A DNA stretch of 28,024 bases, taken from NCBI GenBank assembly GCA_023423065.1, contig JAFAGC010000032.1:1-28024 (forward strand), in the 5' to 3' direction. Below the pieces are notes generated by a model. It searched no databases. It saw nothing but the letters and a program-made list of their open reading frames with translations, and was not told the DNA's origin. This DNA comes from Pseudomonadota bacterium. Its GTDB lineage: Bacteria > Pseudomonadota > Gammaproteobacteria > Steroidobacterales > Steroidobacteraceae. Made by a program: the position numbers and the translations under genes. Below, one piece after another: positions 1 to 7,419 of this stretch (positions within the stretch are counted from its first letter, which is position 1; every line of letters begins with the position of its first letter).

Positions 1-3
1 GCC

Positions 4-1383
<1,380 letters not shown>

Positions 1384-1408
1384 GGCCCGCGACCGCCGGC
1401 CCCCATAA

Positions 1409-2722
1409 ATGCGCAGGCGCTTTTCCATGGCGGGCTGGGCCACGTTGTGGCTGGGCGCGATCGCGCTTCTCGGCGCCTGCGTCCACGCGTTGGCCGAGCA
1501 CTACATCGCCTCGCGCTGGCTGGCGGCGGTCCTGGCGGGGCTCGTACTCGCGCCACTCGTCGCCTGGTCCGGGAACGCCATGACGCGACGCTGGAGTCGC
1601 GTCGCTTGCGCGCTCACCGACGGCATCTCGAGCCTCAAGGACCGCGATTTCAGTGTCAGCGTCACCAATCGCACGCCCGATGAGCTCGGCGCGGCGGTCG
1701 ACGCGTACAACGGCATCGGCGACCGGCTGCGCGTCGAACGGCAGAGCCTGTATCAGCGCGAGCTCATGCTCGACACCGTGATCCAGAGCACGCCGCTGGC
1801 GCTGGTGCTCACGAACGACTCCGACGTCATCCTCTACACCAACACGACCGCGCGGCAGCTCTTCGCCGCCGGGCGCAAGCTGGAGGGTGAGCGCTTCGCG
1901 CGTTACCTCGCCGCATCCCCCGCGCCCATGCACGAAGCGATACAACGCGGCGGCGACACGCTGTTCACGCTCGAGCTGGGTGGGGAGCCGCAGGTCTATC
2001 ACGTGTCGCAACGGCGCTTCCTGCTGAACGCCATGCCGCACCGGCTCCTGCTGCTCAAGCAGCTCACCCGCGAGATCAACTCGCAGGAAGTCGCGACCTG
2101 GAAGAAGGTCATCCGCGTGATCGCCCACGAGCTCAACAATTCGCTGGCGCCGATCTCCTCGCTGGCGCACTCCGGACGCATCCTCGCGGACGCGCCGGAT
2201 TCCACGCAGCTTCACCGGGTGTTCTCCACCATCGAAGAGCGCGCGCGGCACCTCGCCGGATTCATCGACGGTTATGCCCGGTTCGCGAAACTCCCGCAGC
2301 CGCGGCTCGCGCCGGTTTCGTGGGAGGTGCTCATCGAGCGACTGCGGGTGGTGTCCGACTTCACGCTCGCGGGAGAATTGCCGCAGCGGCCGGCGAGCTT
2401 CGACACGGCGCAGCTCGAGCAGGCGCTGATCAACCTGCTCAAGAACGCGAGCGAGTCGGGTTCGCAGCCGGGTGACATCGAAATCGCCGTGACCGCGGTT
2501 CCGCGCGGATTCTCGCTCGAAGTGCGCGATCGCGGGCCGGGATTCTCGGCCGGGGCGCTCGAGAATGCGCTCGTGCCGTTCTACTCGACCAAGGCGGCGG
2601 GGACGGGGCTCGGGCTCACGCTGTGCCGCGAGATCGTCGAGGCCCACGGGGGGCGGTTGCGCATCGCGAATCGCGATGGCGGCGGCGCGGCGGTCACGCT
2701 CTGGCTTCCGGACGGTAGTTAG
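1409..2722 (+). CDS. Membrane sensor histidine kinase (NtrY-like)
   Basis: This kinase should phosphorylate the sigma-54 regulator encoded just upstream. Two hydrophobic segments (about residues 10-28 and 36-54) anchor it in the inner membrane with almost no periplasmic loop. A HAMP-like linker (about 55-110) and a PAS-like region (about 115-215) follow. The phospho-acceptor H240 lies in an IAHELNNSL context. The ATP-binding domain has the N box around N346, a G1 box DRGPGFS at 374-380 and a G2 box GTGLGL at 398-403. The lack of a sizeable periplasmic sensor suggests that it reads a membrane or cytoplasmic cue; this is inference. The length is 437 aa. The 25-base gap after the regulator and the shared strand indicate an operon. 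The signal is unknown. Related pairs in other proteobacteria often sit beside ABC exporters, but nothing here shows that. Confidence 0.93.
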   Translation: MRRRFSMAGWATLWLGAIALLGACVHALAEHYIASRWLAAVLAGLVLAPLVAWSGNAMTRRWSRVACALTDGISSLKDRDFSVSVTNRTPDELGAAVDAYNGIGDRLRVERQSLYQRELMLDTVIQSTPLALVLTNDSDVILYTNTTARQLFAAGRKLEGERFARYLAASPAPMHEAIQRGGDTLFTLELGGEPQVYHVSQRRFLLNAMPHRLLLLKQLTREINSQEVATWKKVIRVIAHELNNSLAPISSLAHSGRILADAPDSTQLHRVFSTIEERARHLAGFIDGYARFAKLPQPRLAPVSWEVLIERLRVVSDFTLAGELPQRPASFDTAQLEQALINLLKNASESGSQPGDIEIAVTAVPRGFSLEVRDRGPGFSAGALENALVPFYSTKAAGTGLGLTLCREIVEAHGGRLRIANRDGGGAAVTLWLPDGS

Positions 2723-2768
2723 TCTGTACCGCGGCGGCGCACGCGAGACGCGAACGACCTCGATCGCA

Positions 2769-2774
2769 TACAAT
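2769..2774 (+). promoter_or_regulatory. Candidate -10 box for the GNAT gene
   Basis: TACAAT lies 9 nt before the ATG at 2784. No convincing -35 box or Shine-Dalgarno sequence is visible. If used, transcription would start within about 3 nt of the start codon. Confidence 0.4.
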
Positions 2775-2783
2775 CTCGGCACC

Positions 2784-3773
2784 ATGCCACCCGACGCCCG
2801 GATCCGCACCGCAGCCCCGCGGGATATCGACTCGATGTTGCCGCTCGTGGAGCAGTACTGGCGCTTCGAGTCCATCGACGGATTCGATCCGTCGCGGATC
2901 GCGGAACTCCTGCGCCATGTGATCGAGGATCCACGGCTCGGCCAGGGCTGGCTCGCGACGGTGGATGGCATGACCGCCGGGTATCTGCTGGCGGTCTATG
3001 TCTTCAGCCTCGAGCATCGAGGCATGACCGCCGAGATCGACGAATTCTTCATCGCCCCCGACTACCGCGGCCTGGGCGTCGGTGGGCGCCTGATATCCGC
3101 GGCGGAACATGAATTTCGCGCTCGGGGCTGTACCAACGTGTCCCTGCAGCTTGGCCGGCGGAACGAAGCCGCGCGCAGCTTCTATCGGCGACGTGGATAC
3201 TCCGCGCGCGCGGGATTCGAACTGATCGACAAGTCGCTCAGCGGAGAAAAACGCATGAAATACCGGATGATCTTCCCCCTTCTGCTGCTTGCCGCCTGCG
3301 CGCATGCGCAGCACTCACCATACGCGGGACAACAACACCAGGCCATCAAGGCGCTTTCGCCCGACGAGCAGGCCGCGCTGCTCGACGGCAAGGGCATGGG
3401 CTTCGCGAAGGCCGCCGAGCTCAATGGATATCCGGGCCCATTACACGTCATCGAGCTCGCGCAGCCGCTCGGACTTTCGGCGGCGCAGCTCACGGCTTCG
3501 CGCGACATCTTTGCGCGCATGCAGCGGGCCGCGCGTGCCGAAGGCGTCGCGCTCGTCGAGGCCGAACGCGCGCTCGATACGCTTTATGCGACGAAAACGG
3601 CGACGCCGGGTGGCGTCGATGTGCAGCTTTCGAAGATCGAGTCCATCCGCGCGCGGTTGCGCGGCGTGCATCTGAACGCGCACCTCGAGCAGGCCGCGCT
3701 GCTCACGCCTGGGCAGCTCACGCGATATGCCGAGCTGCGCGGCTATGAATCCAACAAACATCCGGGACACTGA
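2784..3773 (+). CDS. GNAT acetyltransferase running in frame into a secreted protein
   Basis: Residues 1 to about 152 form a complete GNAT N-acetyltransferase, which moves an acetyl group from acetyl-CoA to an amine. The acetyl-CoA loop RGLGVG is at 95-100, preceded by the typical EFFIAPDYR strand-turn. The C-terminal motif RSFYRRRGY is at 131-139. The substrate is unknown. The domain ends around FELIDKSL, where family members usually stop. Here no stop codon follows. The frame continues through SGEKR into the start of the next protein (M158), giving 329 aa. That inner ATG has its own Shine-Dalgarno sequence. A five-A run at 3247-3251 lies just before an ATGA at 3255-3258. With one A fewer, the GNAT would end there at 156 aa in a normal ATGA overlap. 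A lost stop, a sequence error or a real fusion are all possible. A true fusion would bury a signal peptide in the middle of a cytosolic enzyme, which makes it the least likely. Confidence 0.75.
   Translation: MPPDARIRTAAPRDIDSMLPLVEQYWRFESIDGFDPSRIAELLRHVIEDPRLGQGWLATVDGMTAGYLLAVYVFSLEHRGMTAEIDEFFIAPDYRGLGVGGRLISAAEHEFRARGCTNVSLQLGRRNEAARSFYRRRGYSARAGFELIDKSLSGEKRMKYRMIFPLLLLAACAHAQHSPYAGQQHQAIKALSPDEQAALLDGKGMGFAKAAELNGYPGPLHVIELAQPLGLSAAQLTASRDIFARMQRAARAEGVALVEAERALDTLYATKTATPGGVDVQLSKIESIRARLRGVHLNAHLEQAALLTPGQLTRYAELRGYESNKHPGH
3255..3773 (+). CDS. Small secreted protein, Spy/LTXXQ-like, possibly a lipoprotein
   Basis: This gene probably starts on its own at the ATG at 3255, because GGAG lies 8 nt upstream. 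The 172-aa product opens with a short basic stretch and a hydrophobic core ending in LLAACAHAQ. That can be read as a lipobox (LAAC, C16) or as a signal-peptidase I site after AHA. The mature part is mainly helical and rich in Ala, Leu, Arg and Glu. It contains LSPDEQAAL and LTPGQLTRYAEL, which resemble the LTxxQ segments of Spy/CpxP-type periplasmic chaperones and metal-resistance sensors. That family link is tentative, and the exact role is not recognised. The reading frame is continuous with the upstream GNAT domain, so it can also be read as a fusion. The GST gene begins 4 nt after its stop, so the genes are likely co-transcribed. Confidence 0.7.
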   Translation: MKYRMIFPLLLLAACAHAQHSPYAGQQHQAIKALSPDEQAALLDGKGMGFAKAAELNGYPGPLHVIELAQPLGLSAAQLTASRDIFARMQRAARAEGVALVEAERALDTLYATKTATPGGVDVQLSKIESIRARLRGVHLNAHLEQAALLTPGQLTRYAELRGYESNKHPGH

Positions 3774-3777
3774 ACTC

Positions 3778-4455
3778 ATGTACGAGCTTTACATCGGCAA
3801 CAAGAACTACTCTTCGTGGTCGCTCCGCCCGTGGGTGCTGATGCGCGAACTCGGCATCCCGTTCCGCGAGCGGCAGGTGGTGTTTGGTCCCGATCCGAAC
3901 GCGTTCCGCGTCTTCTCGCCGACGGGCAAGGTCCCCTGCCTCGTCGACGGCGCGACGACGGTGTGGGACTCCCTCGCGATCACGGAGTACGTCGGCGAAC
4001 GCCATCCGGGCGTATGGCCGCCTGATGCCGCGGCGCGCGTTTTTGCACGCTCGGCCGCCGCGGAAATGCACTCCGGTTACTTCGCGCTGCGCGACGTCTG
4101 CACGATGAACTGCGGGATCCGCGTGAAGCTGCACACCGTCAGCCCGGCGTTGCAGAAAGACCTCGCACGGCTCGAGGAGCTGTGGGCCGATGGGCTAGGA
4201 CGTTTCGGCGGTCCGTTCCTGACCGGCGCAAGGTTCTGCGCCGTCGATGCGTTCTTCGCGCCCGTGGCGTTTCGCATCCAGACGTACGACCCACCCGTGA
4301 ATGCCACCGCGCGCCGTTACGCCGCGCAGTTGCTCGCGCTGCCCTCCATGCAGGAGTGGTACACGGCCGCGCTGCGCGAAACCTGGCGCGACGAGCCGCA
4401 CGACGCCGAGGCGCGCGCGGTCGGCGAGTGGACCTCCGACCTGCGGGCTTCTTGA
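3778..4455 (+). CDS. Glutathione S-transferase family protein
   Basis: The 225-aa product has the two-domain GST layout. An N-terminal thioredoxin-like fold (about 1-80) has YIGNKNYSSWSLRPW at 5-19; a serine of the SS pair is the likely glutathione-activating residue. The conserved cis-proline turn follows in a KVPCLVDG motif with DS (W-D-S-L-A-I-T-E-Y) after it. The C-terminal part is all-helical. Such enzymes conjugate or isomerise substrates with glutathione in the cytosol; the substrate cannot be told from sequence. I chose the ATG at 3778 because homologues begin just before the LYIGNKNYSSWS strand. Upstream in-frame ATGs at 3727 and 3745 lie inside the preceding gene. The start is 4 nt after the stop of the secreted protein gene, which suggests translational coupling. 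The middle region carries a CTMNC pair of cysteines. Confidence 0.9.
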   Translation: MYELYIGNKNYSSWSLRPWVLMRELGIPFRERQVVFGPDPNAFRVFSPTGKVPCLVDGATTVWDSLAITEYVGERHPGVWPPDAAARVFARSAAAEMHSGYFALRDVCTMNCGIRVKLHTVSPALQKDLARLEELWADGLGRFGGPFLTGARFCAVDAFFAPVAFRIQTYDPPVNATARRYAAQLLALPSMQEWYTAALRETWRDEPHDAEARAVGEWTSDLRAS

Positions 4456-4482
4456 TCGCGGCCCTGATGCGATAACCTTCCG

Positions 4483-4502
4483 GCGCCGGCCATTGCCGGC
4501 GC
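4483..4502. repeat. Perfect 8-bp GC hairpin before a start codon
   Basis: GCGCCGGC and GCCGGCGC flank a CATT loop. There is no T run, so it is a poor terminator. It ends just before the AGGGGGA ribosome-binding site (4503-4509) of the hydrolase gene starting at 4515, where it could influence initiation. Confidence 0.5.
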
Positions 4503-4514
4503 AGGGGGAATCGC

Positions 4515-5774
4515 ATGTCGAAGATGTTCCTGGCGGCGGTCGTCGCCGCGCTCACGTTCGCGTCCTCACAACCCGCGCAGGCGGACACGCTGCGCAACGG
4601 GTTCTCGGTGGAGCGCCTCGCGCGCGTGGACGCGTTGCTCGATGGTTACGTCAACGATGGCCGCATCGCGGGCATCGTGGCGCTGGTGCTGCGCGACGGG
4701 AAGCCGGTCTACCAGAAGGTAGTCGGCTGGGCCGACAAGGAAGCCAACCGCAGGATGGCGCTCGACACGGAGTTCCGCATCGCGTCGCAGACCAAGGCGC
4801 TGACCAGCGCGGCGATCCTCATCCTCATGGAGGAAGGCAAGCTGTCGTTGAACGACCAGGCGGGCAAGTACATCCCGTCTTTTGCGAAGACGACGGTCGC
4901 GTCGCGCGAGAACATGTCGGCGGGCCTGGCCATCGTTCCGGCCAAGCGCCCCATCAATCTCAAGGACCTGCTCACGCACACGTCGGGATACTCGTACGGC
5001 ACGAACCCCGACATCGCCTCGCAGTACGAGGCGAAGAGTCTCGGCCCCGCCGCGGGATGGGGCTGGTATTTCGCTGACAAGGACGAGCCCATCTGCGAAT
5101 CGATGGAGCGCCTCGGCACGCTGCCGGCGGTGTCGCAGCCGGGCGATCAGTATGTCTACGGTTACAGCACGGACATCCTGGGCTGCATCGTGGAGAAGGC
5201 CTCGGGCATGTCGCTGGCCGACTACCTCCAGAGCCGCATCTTCGGACCGCTCGGCATGAAGGACACGCACTTCTTCGTGCCGCAGGAACAGCGGGACCGG
5301 CTCGCGACGGTTTACGGCAGCGATGCGGACGGCAAGGCCGTGCGGCAGCCCGAGGGCGCAAGGGGTCAGGGTCATTACGTCGACGGGCCGCGCAAGTCCT
5401 ATTCCGGCGGCGCGGGACTCGTGTCCACCGCGCGCGATTACGCGACGTTCCTCGAGGCGCTGCGCAACGGCGGCGCGCTCGGCAAGGTGCGGATCATGTC
5501 GCCGCACGCGGTGAAGCTCATGACGACCAACCAGGTCGGCACGATCCGCGGCGCGAACGCGACCGGGTTCGGCTTCGGCTTCGAGACGCACGACCGGTAC
5601 GGGCCGGGCATGGAATCCGTCGGCTCGTTCGGCTGGGGCGGCGCGTACGGCACTTACTACCGCGTCGACCCGGAGGAGCGCCTGGTGACCGTGCTCATGA
5701 TCCAGATGCTGCCCAACAGCACGGACATCCGGGACAAGTTCACCAGCTCTATCTACCAGGCATTGATCGACTGA
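4515..5774 (+). CDS. Secreted serine hydrolase, class C beta-lactamase family
   Basis: The 419-aa protein begins with a signal peptide that is likely cut after PAQA (residue 23), so it acts in the periplasm or at the membrane. The catalytic SxxK motif is S91-Q-T-K94. A tyrosine motif Y217-S-T stands where AmpC enzymes have YxN. The third motif is probably the WGGAYG stretch at 374-379, in place of KTG. This pattern is common in the EstB/penicillin-binding-protein-like esterases of COG1680, which hydrolyse esters or D-amino-acid peptides. True beta-lactam resistance is therefore not implied. The LLTHTSGYSYG stretch at 152-162 is also typical of the family. A good ribosome-binding site (AGGGGGA) precedes the ATG. 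The gene seems to be its own unit after a hairpin, with the outer-membrane protein gene 109 bases downstream. Confidence 0.92.
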   Translation: MSKMFLAAVVAALTFASSQPAQADTLRNGFSVERLARVDALLDGYVNDGRIAGIVALVLRDGKPVYQKVVGWADKEANRRMALDTEFRIASQTKALTSAAILILMEEGKLSLNDQAGKYIPSFAKTTVASRENMSAGLAIVPAKRPINLKDLLTHTSGYSYGTNPDIASQYEAKSLGPAAGWGWYFADKDEPICESMERLGTLPAVSQPGDQYVYGYSTDILGCIVEKASGMSLADYLQSRIFGPLGMKDTHFFVPQEQRDRLATVYGSDADGKAVRQPEGARGQGHYVDGPRKSYSGGAGLVSTARDYATFLEALRNGGALGKVRIMSPHAVKLMTTNQVGTIRGANATGFGFGFETHDRYGPGMESVGSFGWGGAYGTYYRVDPEERLVTVLMIQMLPNSTDIRDKFTSSIYQALID

Positions 5775-5784
5775 CGCGCCCGGA

Positions 5785-5803
5785 GGTATCGAATTCCGAT
5801 ACC
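5785..5803. repeat. Inverted repeat GGTATCG-AATTC-CGATACC
   Basis: Perfect 7-bp arms flank a 5-nt centre, 11 bases after the hydrolase stop. There is no T run on either strand, so a protein-binding site or weak terminator are both possible. The rest of the 109-base gap holds no clear promoter. Confidence 0.4.
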
Positions 5804-5883
5804 CACCCTGACCGCTTGTTGGCCCCGCGGGACAATAGTTAGTTTCCCCGATGCCGCGCATTCGGCGCGATGAGGGGAAAAAC

Positions 5884-6453
5884 ATGGGGAAACACATCAA
5901 GTGGTCGGTGGTGGCCGCGGCGGCGCTCGCCGTATCCGCCCAGGCTGCCCAGGCGGGAAATGGCGAGTTCCGCATCTCGCCCTTCCTGGGTCTCGCGGGC
6001 ACCGAAGTCGACGGCCGGTACCAGGAATTCGGCCAGGCGTTCGAATACGACGGATACACGGTGGGGATTTCGGCCGCCTGGCGCGCGCCGTTCGGACTGG
6101 TGACCGAGATAGGCACGTCCGCCTCCGGAGATCCGTTCTTCGGATGGGCGACCGGCGGCGAGCTGCGCGAGGTCTTCGCGGCCGTGGGATACGACTTCGA
6201 CGTCGCCGAAAATTGGCGGATCACGCCGAAGCTCGGCTGGACCTCCTGGGAGCTGAAGGCCGGAGAGATCGAAGACCTGGTCGACGATCGCGGCGAGGAA
6301 ACGGACTCCATCGACGGCGAGGATCCGTTCGTCGAGCTCGCGGTCGCGCGCCGCTTCGGCCAACACATCGCGATCGGACTGGCACTGCGAGCGACGGACG
6401 TCGAGTTCGGAAAGTCGCGATCCGCGGCGTTCACGCTTTCCTGGAGCTTCTGA
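5884..6453 (+). CDS. Outer-membrane beta-barrel protein (OmpA/OmpX-like small barrel)
   Basis: The 189-aa precursor has a classic Sec signal peptide (basic MGKHIK, hydrophobic core, cut after AAQA at about residue 24). The mature chain of about 165 residues shows alternating hydrophobic and polar strands, for example FRISPFLGLAG and WRITPKLGWTSWEL, separated by acidic turns. It ends in FTLSWSF. A C-terminal phenylalanine with aromatic residues at alternate positions is the usual signal for the BAM insertion machinery. The size fits an eight-stranded barrel. The ligand or function is not recognisable. I chose the ATG at 5884 because AGGGGA lies 7 nt upstream and the signal peptide starts there. 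An in-frame ATG at 5851 would add a hydrophilic, arginine-rich extension in front of the signal peptide. A strong terminator follows the gene. Confidence 0.85.
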   Translation: MGKHIKWSVVAAAALAVSAQAAQAGNGEFRISPFLGLAGTEVDGRYQEFGQAFEYDGYTVGISAAWRAPFGLVTEIGTSASGDPFFGWATGGELREVFAAVGYDFDVAENWRITPKLGWTSWELKAGEIEDLVDDRGEETDSIDGEDPFVELAVARRFGQHIAIGLALRATDVEFGKSRSAAFTLSWSF

Positions 6454-6459
6454 AAACAG

Positions 6460-6489
6460 CGGGTACGGACGCACCCGTACCCGTTCTTT
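6460..6489 (+). terminator. Rho-independent terminator after the barrel gene
   Basis: CGGGTACGG and CCGTACCCG form a perfect 9-bp stem with a 6-nt loop, followed by TTCTTT. The T tract overlaps the -35 box of the arsR promoter. Confidence 0.85.
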
Positions 6490-6517
6490 GACATGTGACC
6501 AAATGGTCACATATAGT
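6488..6517 (+). promoter_or_regulatory. arsR promoter with perfect operator dyad
   Basis: A full -35 consensus TTGACA (6488-6493) is 18 bp from TATAGT (6512-6517). Between and over them lies a perfect palindrome, ATGTGACC-AAAT-GGTCACAT (6493-6512), filling the spacer. An ArsR-type repressor bound there would block polymerase, so autoregulation is the simplest reading. The ATG at 6524 is 6 nt after the -10 box, so the message would be leaderless. Confidence 0.75.
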
Positions 6518-6523
6518 CGATCC

Positions 6524-6868
6524 ATGATCGACGAAGACCTCGTGTTCAAGGCTCTCGCGGACTCCTCGCGCAGGTTCCTGCTGGACCTGCTGCACAAGCG
6601 CGACGGGCAGACGCTGGGCGAGCTCGAGTGGGAGCTCGAGATGACCCGCTTCGGGGTCATGAAGCACCTCAAGGTGCTCGAAGAAGCCGGGCTCATCGTC
6701 ACGCGGCGCGAAGGCCGCGAAAAACTGCATTACCTGAATGCCGTCCCGATCCGTCTGATTCACGACCGGTGGATCGACAAGTACAAGGAGCGCGAACTCT
6801 CCGCGCTCGCCGACCTGAAAACCACACTGGAGAAAGCCAAATGTCCACCGCAGCGCAAGCGAGCGTGA
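6524..6868 (+). CDS. ArsR-family winged-helix repressor
   Basis: The 114-aa protein is a typical ArsR/SmtB helix-turn-helix regulator. It has an FKALADSSRRFLLDLL first helix, a recognition region around TRFGVMKHLKVLEEAGL and a beta-wing with VTRREGREKLHYL. It lacks the CxC metal site of arsenic or cadmium sensors. It therefore belongs to the large group paired with SRPBCC proteins, whose ligand is usually unknown. I chose the ATG at 6524 because it gives the standard family N-terminus. The upstream in-frame ATG (6503) and TTG (6488) lie inside the operator and promoter. No Shine-Dalgarno sequence precedes 6524, in agreement with a leaderless message. The SRPBCC gene overlaps its 3' end by 28 bases, so the two are translated from one transcript. 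Confidence 0.93.
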   Translation: MIDEDLVFKALADSSRRFLLDLLHKRDGQTLGELEWELEMTRFGVMKHLKVLEEAGLIVTRREGREKLHYLNAVPIRLIHDRWIDKYKERELSALADLKTTLEKAKCPPQRKRA

Positions 6869-7356
6869 AGCAGGCCGAAAGACCGGCCGTTCACATCCAC
6901 CAGATCTACATCAAGGCGGAGCCCGGCGCGATCTGGGACGCGATCACGAGTCCCGAGTGGAACGGCCGGTACGGCTACCGTGGCGTCAGTCACTACGAGC
7001 TGAAACCGGGCGGCAAATTCCGCTGCATCGCCAACGAGCAGATGCGCTCGTTCGGATTGCCCGAGGTCATCGTCGACGGCGAAGTCGTCGAAGTGAAGCC
7101 ACCTAACAAGCTGGTGCAGACCTATCGCTTCCTGTTCACCGATGCGAACAAGTCGGAAGGCTTCTCGCGCCTCACGTTCGAGATCGAGAAGACGCCGGGC
7201 GGGTTCTGCCGCCTGACCGTCACGCACGACACCACCGGCATGCCGTTGATGAGCCACGCCACGCAGAGCAACTTCAGCGAGGACGGCGGCGGCGGATGGG
7301 ACTGGATCCTCAGCGACATCAAGACGCTGCTCGAGACCGGCAAGACGATGTCCTGA
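6841..7356 (+). CDS. SRPBCC/AHSA1-like domain protein
   Basis: This 171-aa protein belongs to the START/Bet v 1-like superfamily (AHSA1 type), which forms a deep hydrophobic pocket. Recognisable parts are the first strand HIHQIYIKAEPGAIWDAIT, the PGGKFRC turn, and the terminal long helix (WDWILSDIKTLLETG). Members bind lipophilic ligands or act as small hydrolases or cyclases; the ligand here is unknown. The start codon lies inside arsR (28-base overlap, different frame). This is the standard ArsR-SRPBCC gene pair, in which the repressor is thought to control its partner. The N-terminal 20 residues are polar and precede the domain. The gene converges on the DUF885 peptidase gene across a 63-base gap containing a hairpin. 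Confidence 0.88.
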   Translation: MSTAAQASVKQAERPAVHIHQIYIKAEPGAIWDAITSPEWNGRYGYRGVSHYELKPGGKFRCIANEQMRSFGLPEVIVDGEVVEVKPPNKLVQTYRFLFTDANKSEGFSRLTFEIEKTPGGFCRLTVTHDTTGMPLMSHATQSNFSEDGGGGWDWILSDIKTLLETGKTMS

Positions 7357-7370
7357 CCGGCCTGCGACGT

Positions 7371-7404
7371 CCGGGCAATGCGGGCATTCGTCCGCACTGC
7401 CCGG
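7371..7404. terminator. Hairpin between convergent genes
   Basis: CCGGGCA-A-TGCGG and CCGCA-C-TGCCCGG pair with one mismatch around an 8-nt loop. It lies between two convergent stop codons, as bidirectional terminators do, but no T run follows on either strand. Confidence 0.5.
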
Positions 7405-7419
7405 CGCTCGCGGCCATCT

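Noticed and set aside
4515..5774. Antibiotic resistance beta-lactamase
   Set aside because: SxxK is present but YxN and KTG are altered, as in esterase-like relatives; there is no adjacent AmpR-type regulator.
4566..6494. A 642-codon open frame on the minus strand opposite the hydrolase and barrel genes
   Set aside because: It is the antisense shadow of well-supported genes in GC-rich DNA. Its residue content is arginine-rich without recognisable motifs. The same holds for long antisense frames at 1361-2971, 7378-9288, 14895-15860 and 26001-27929.
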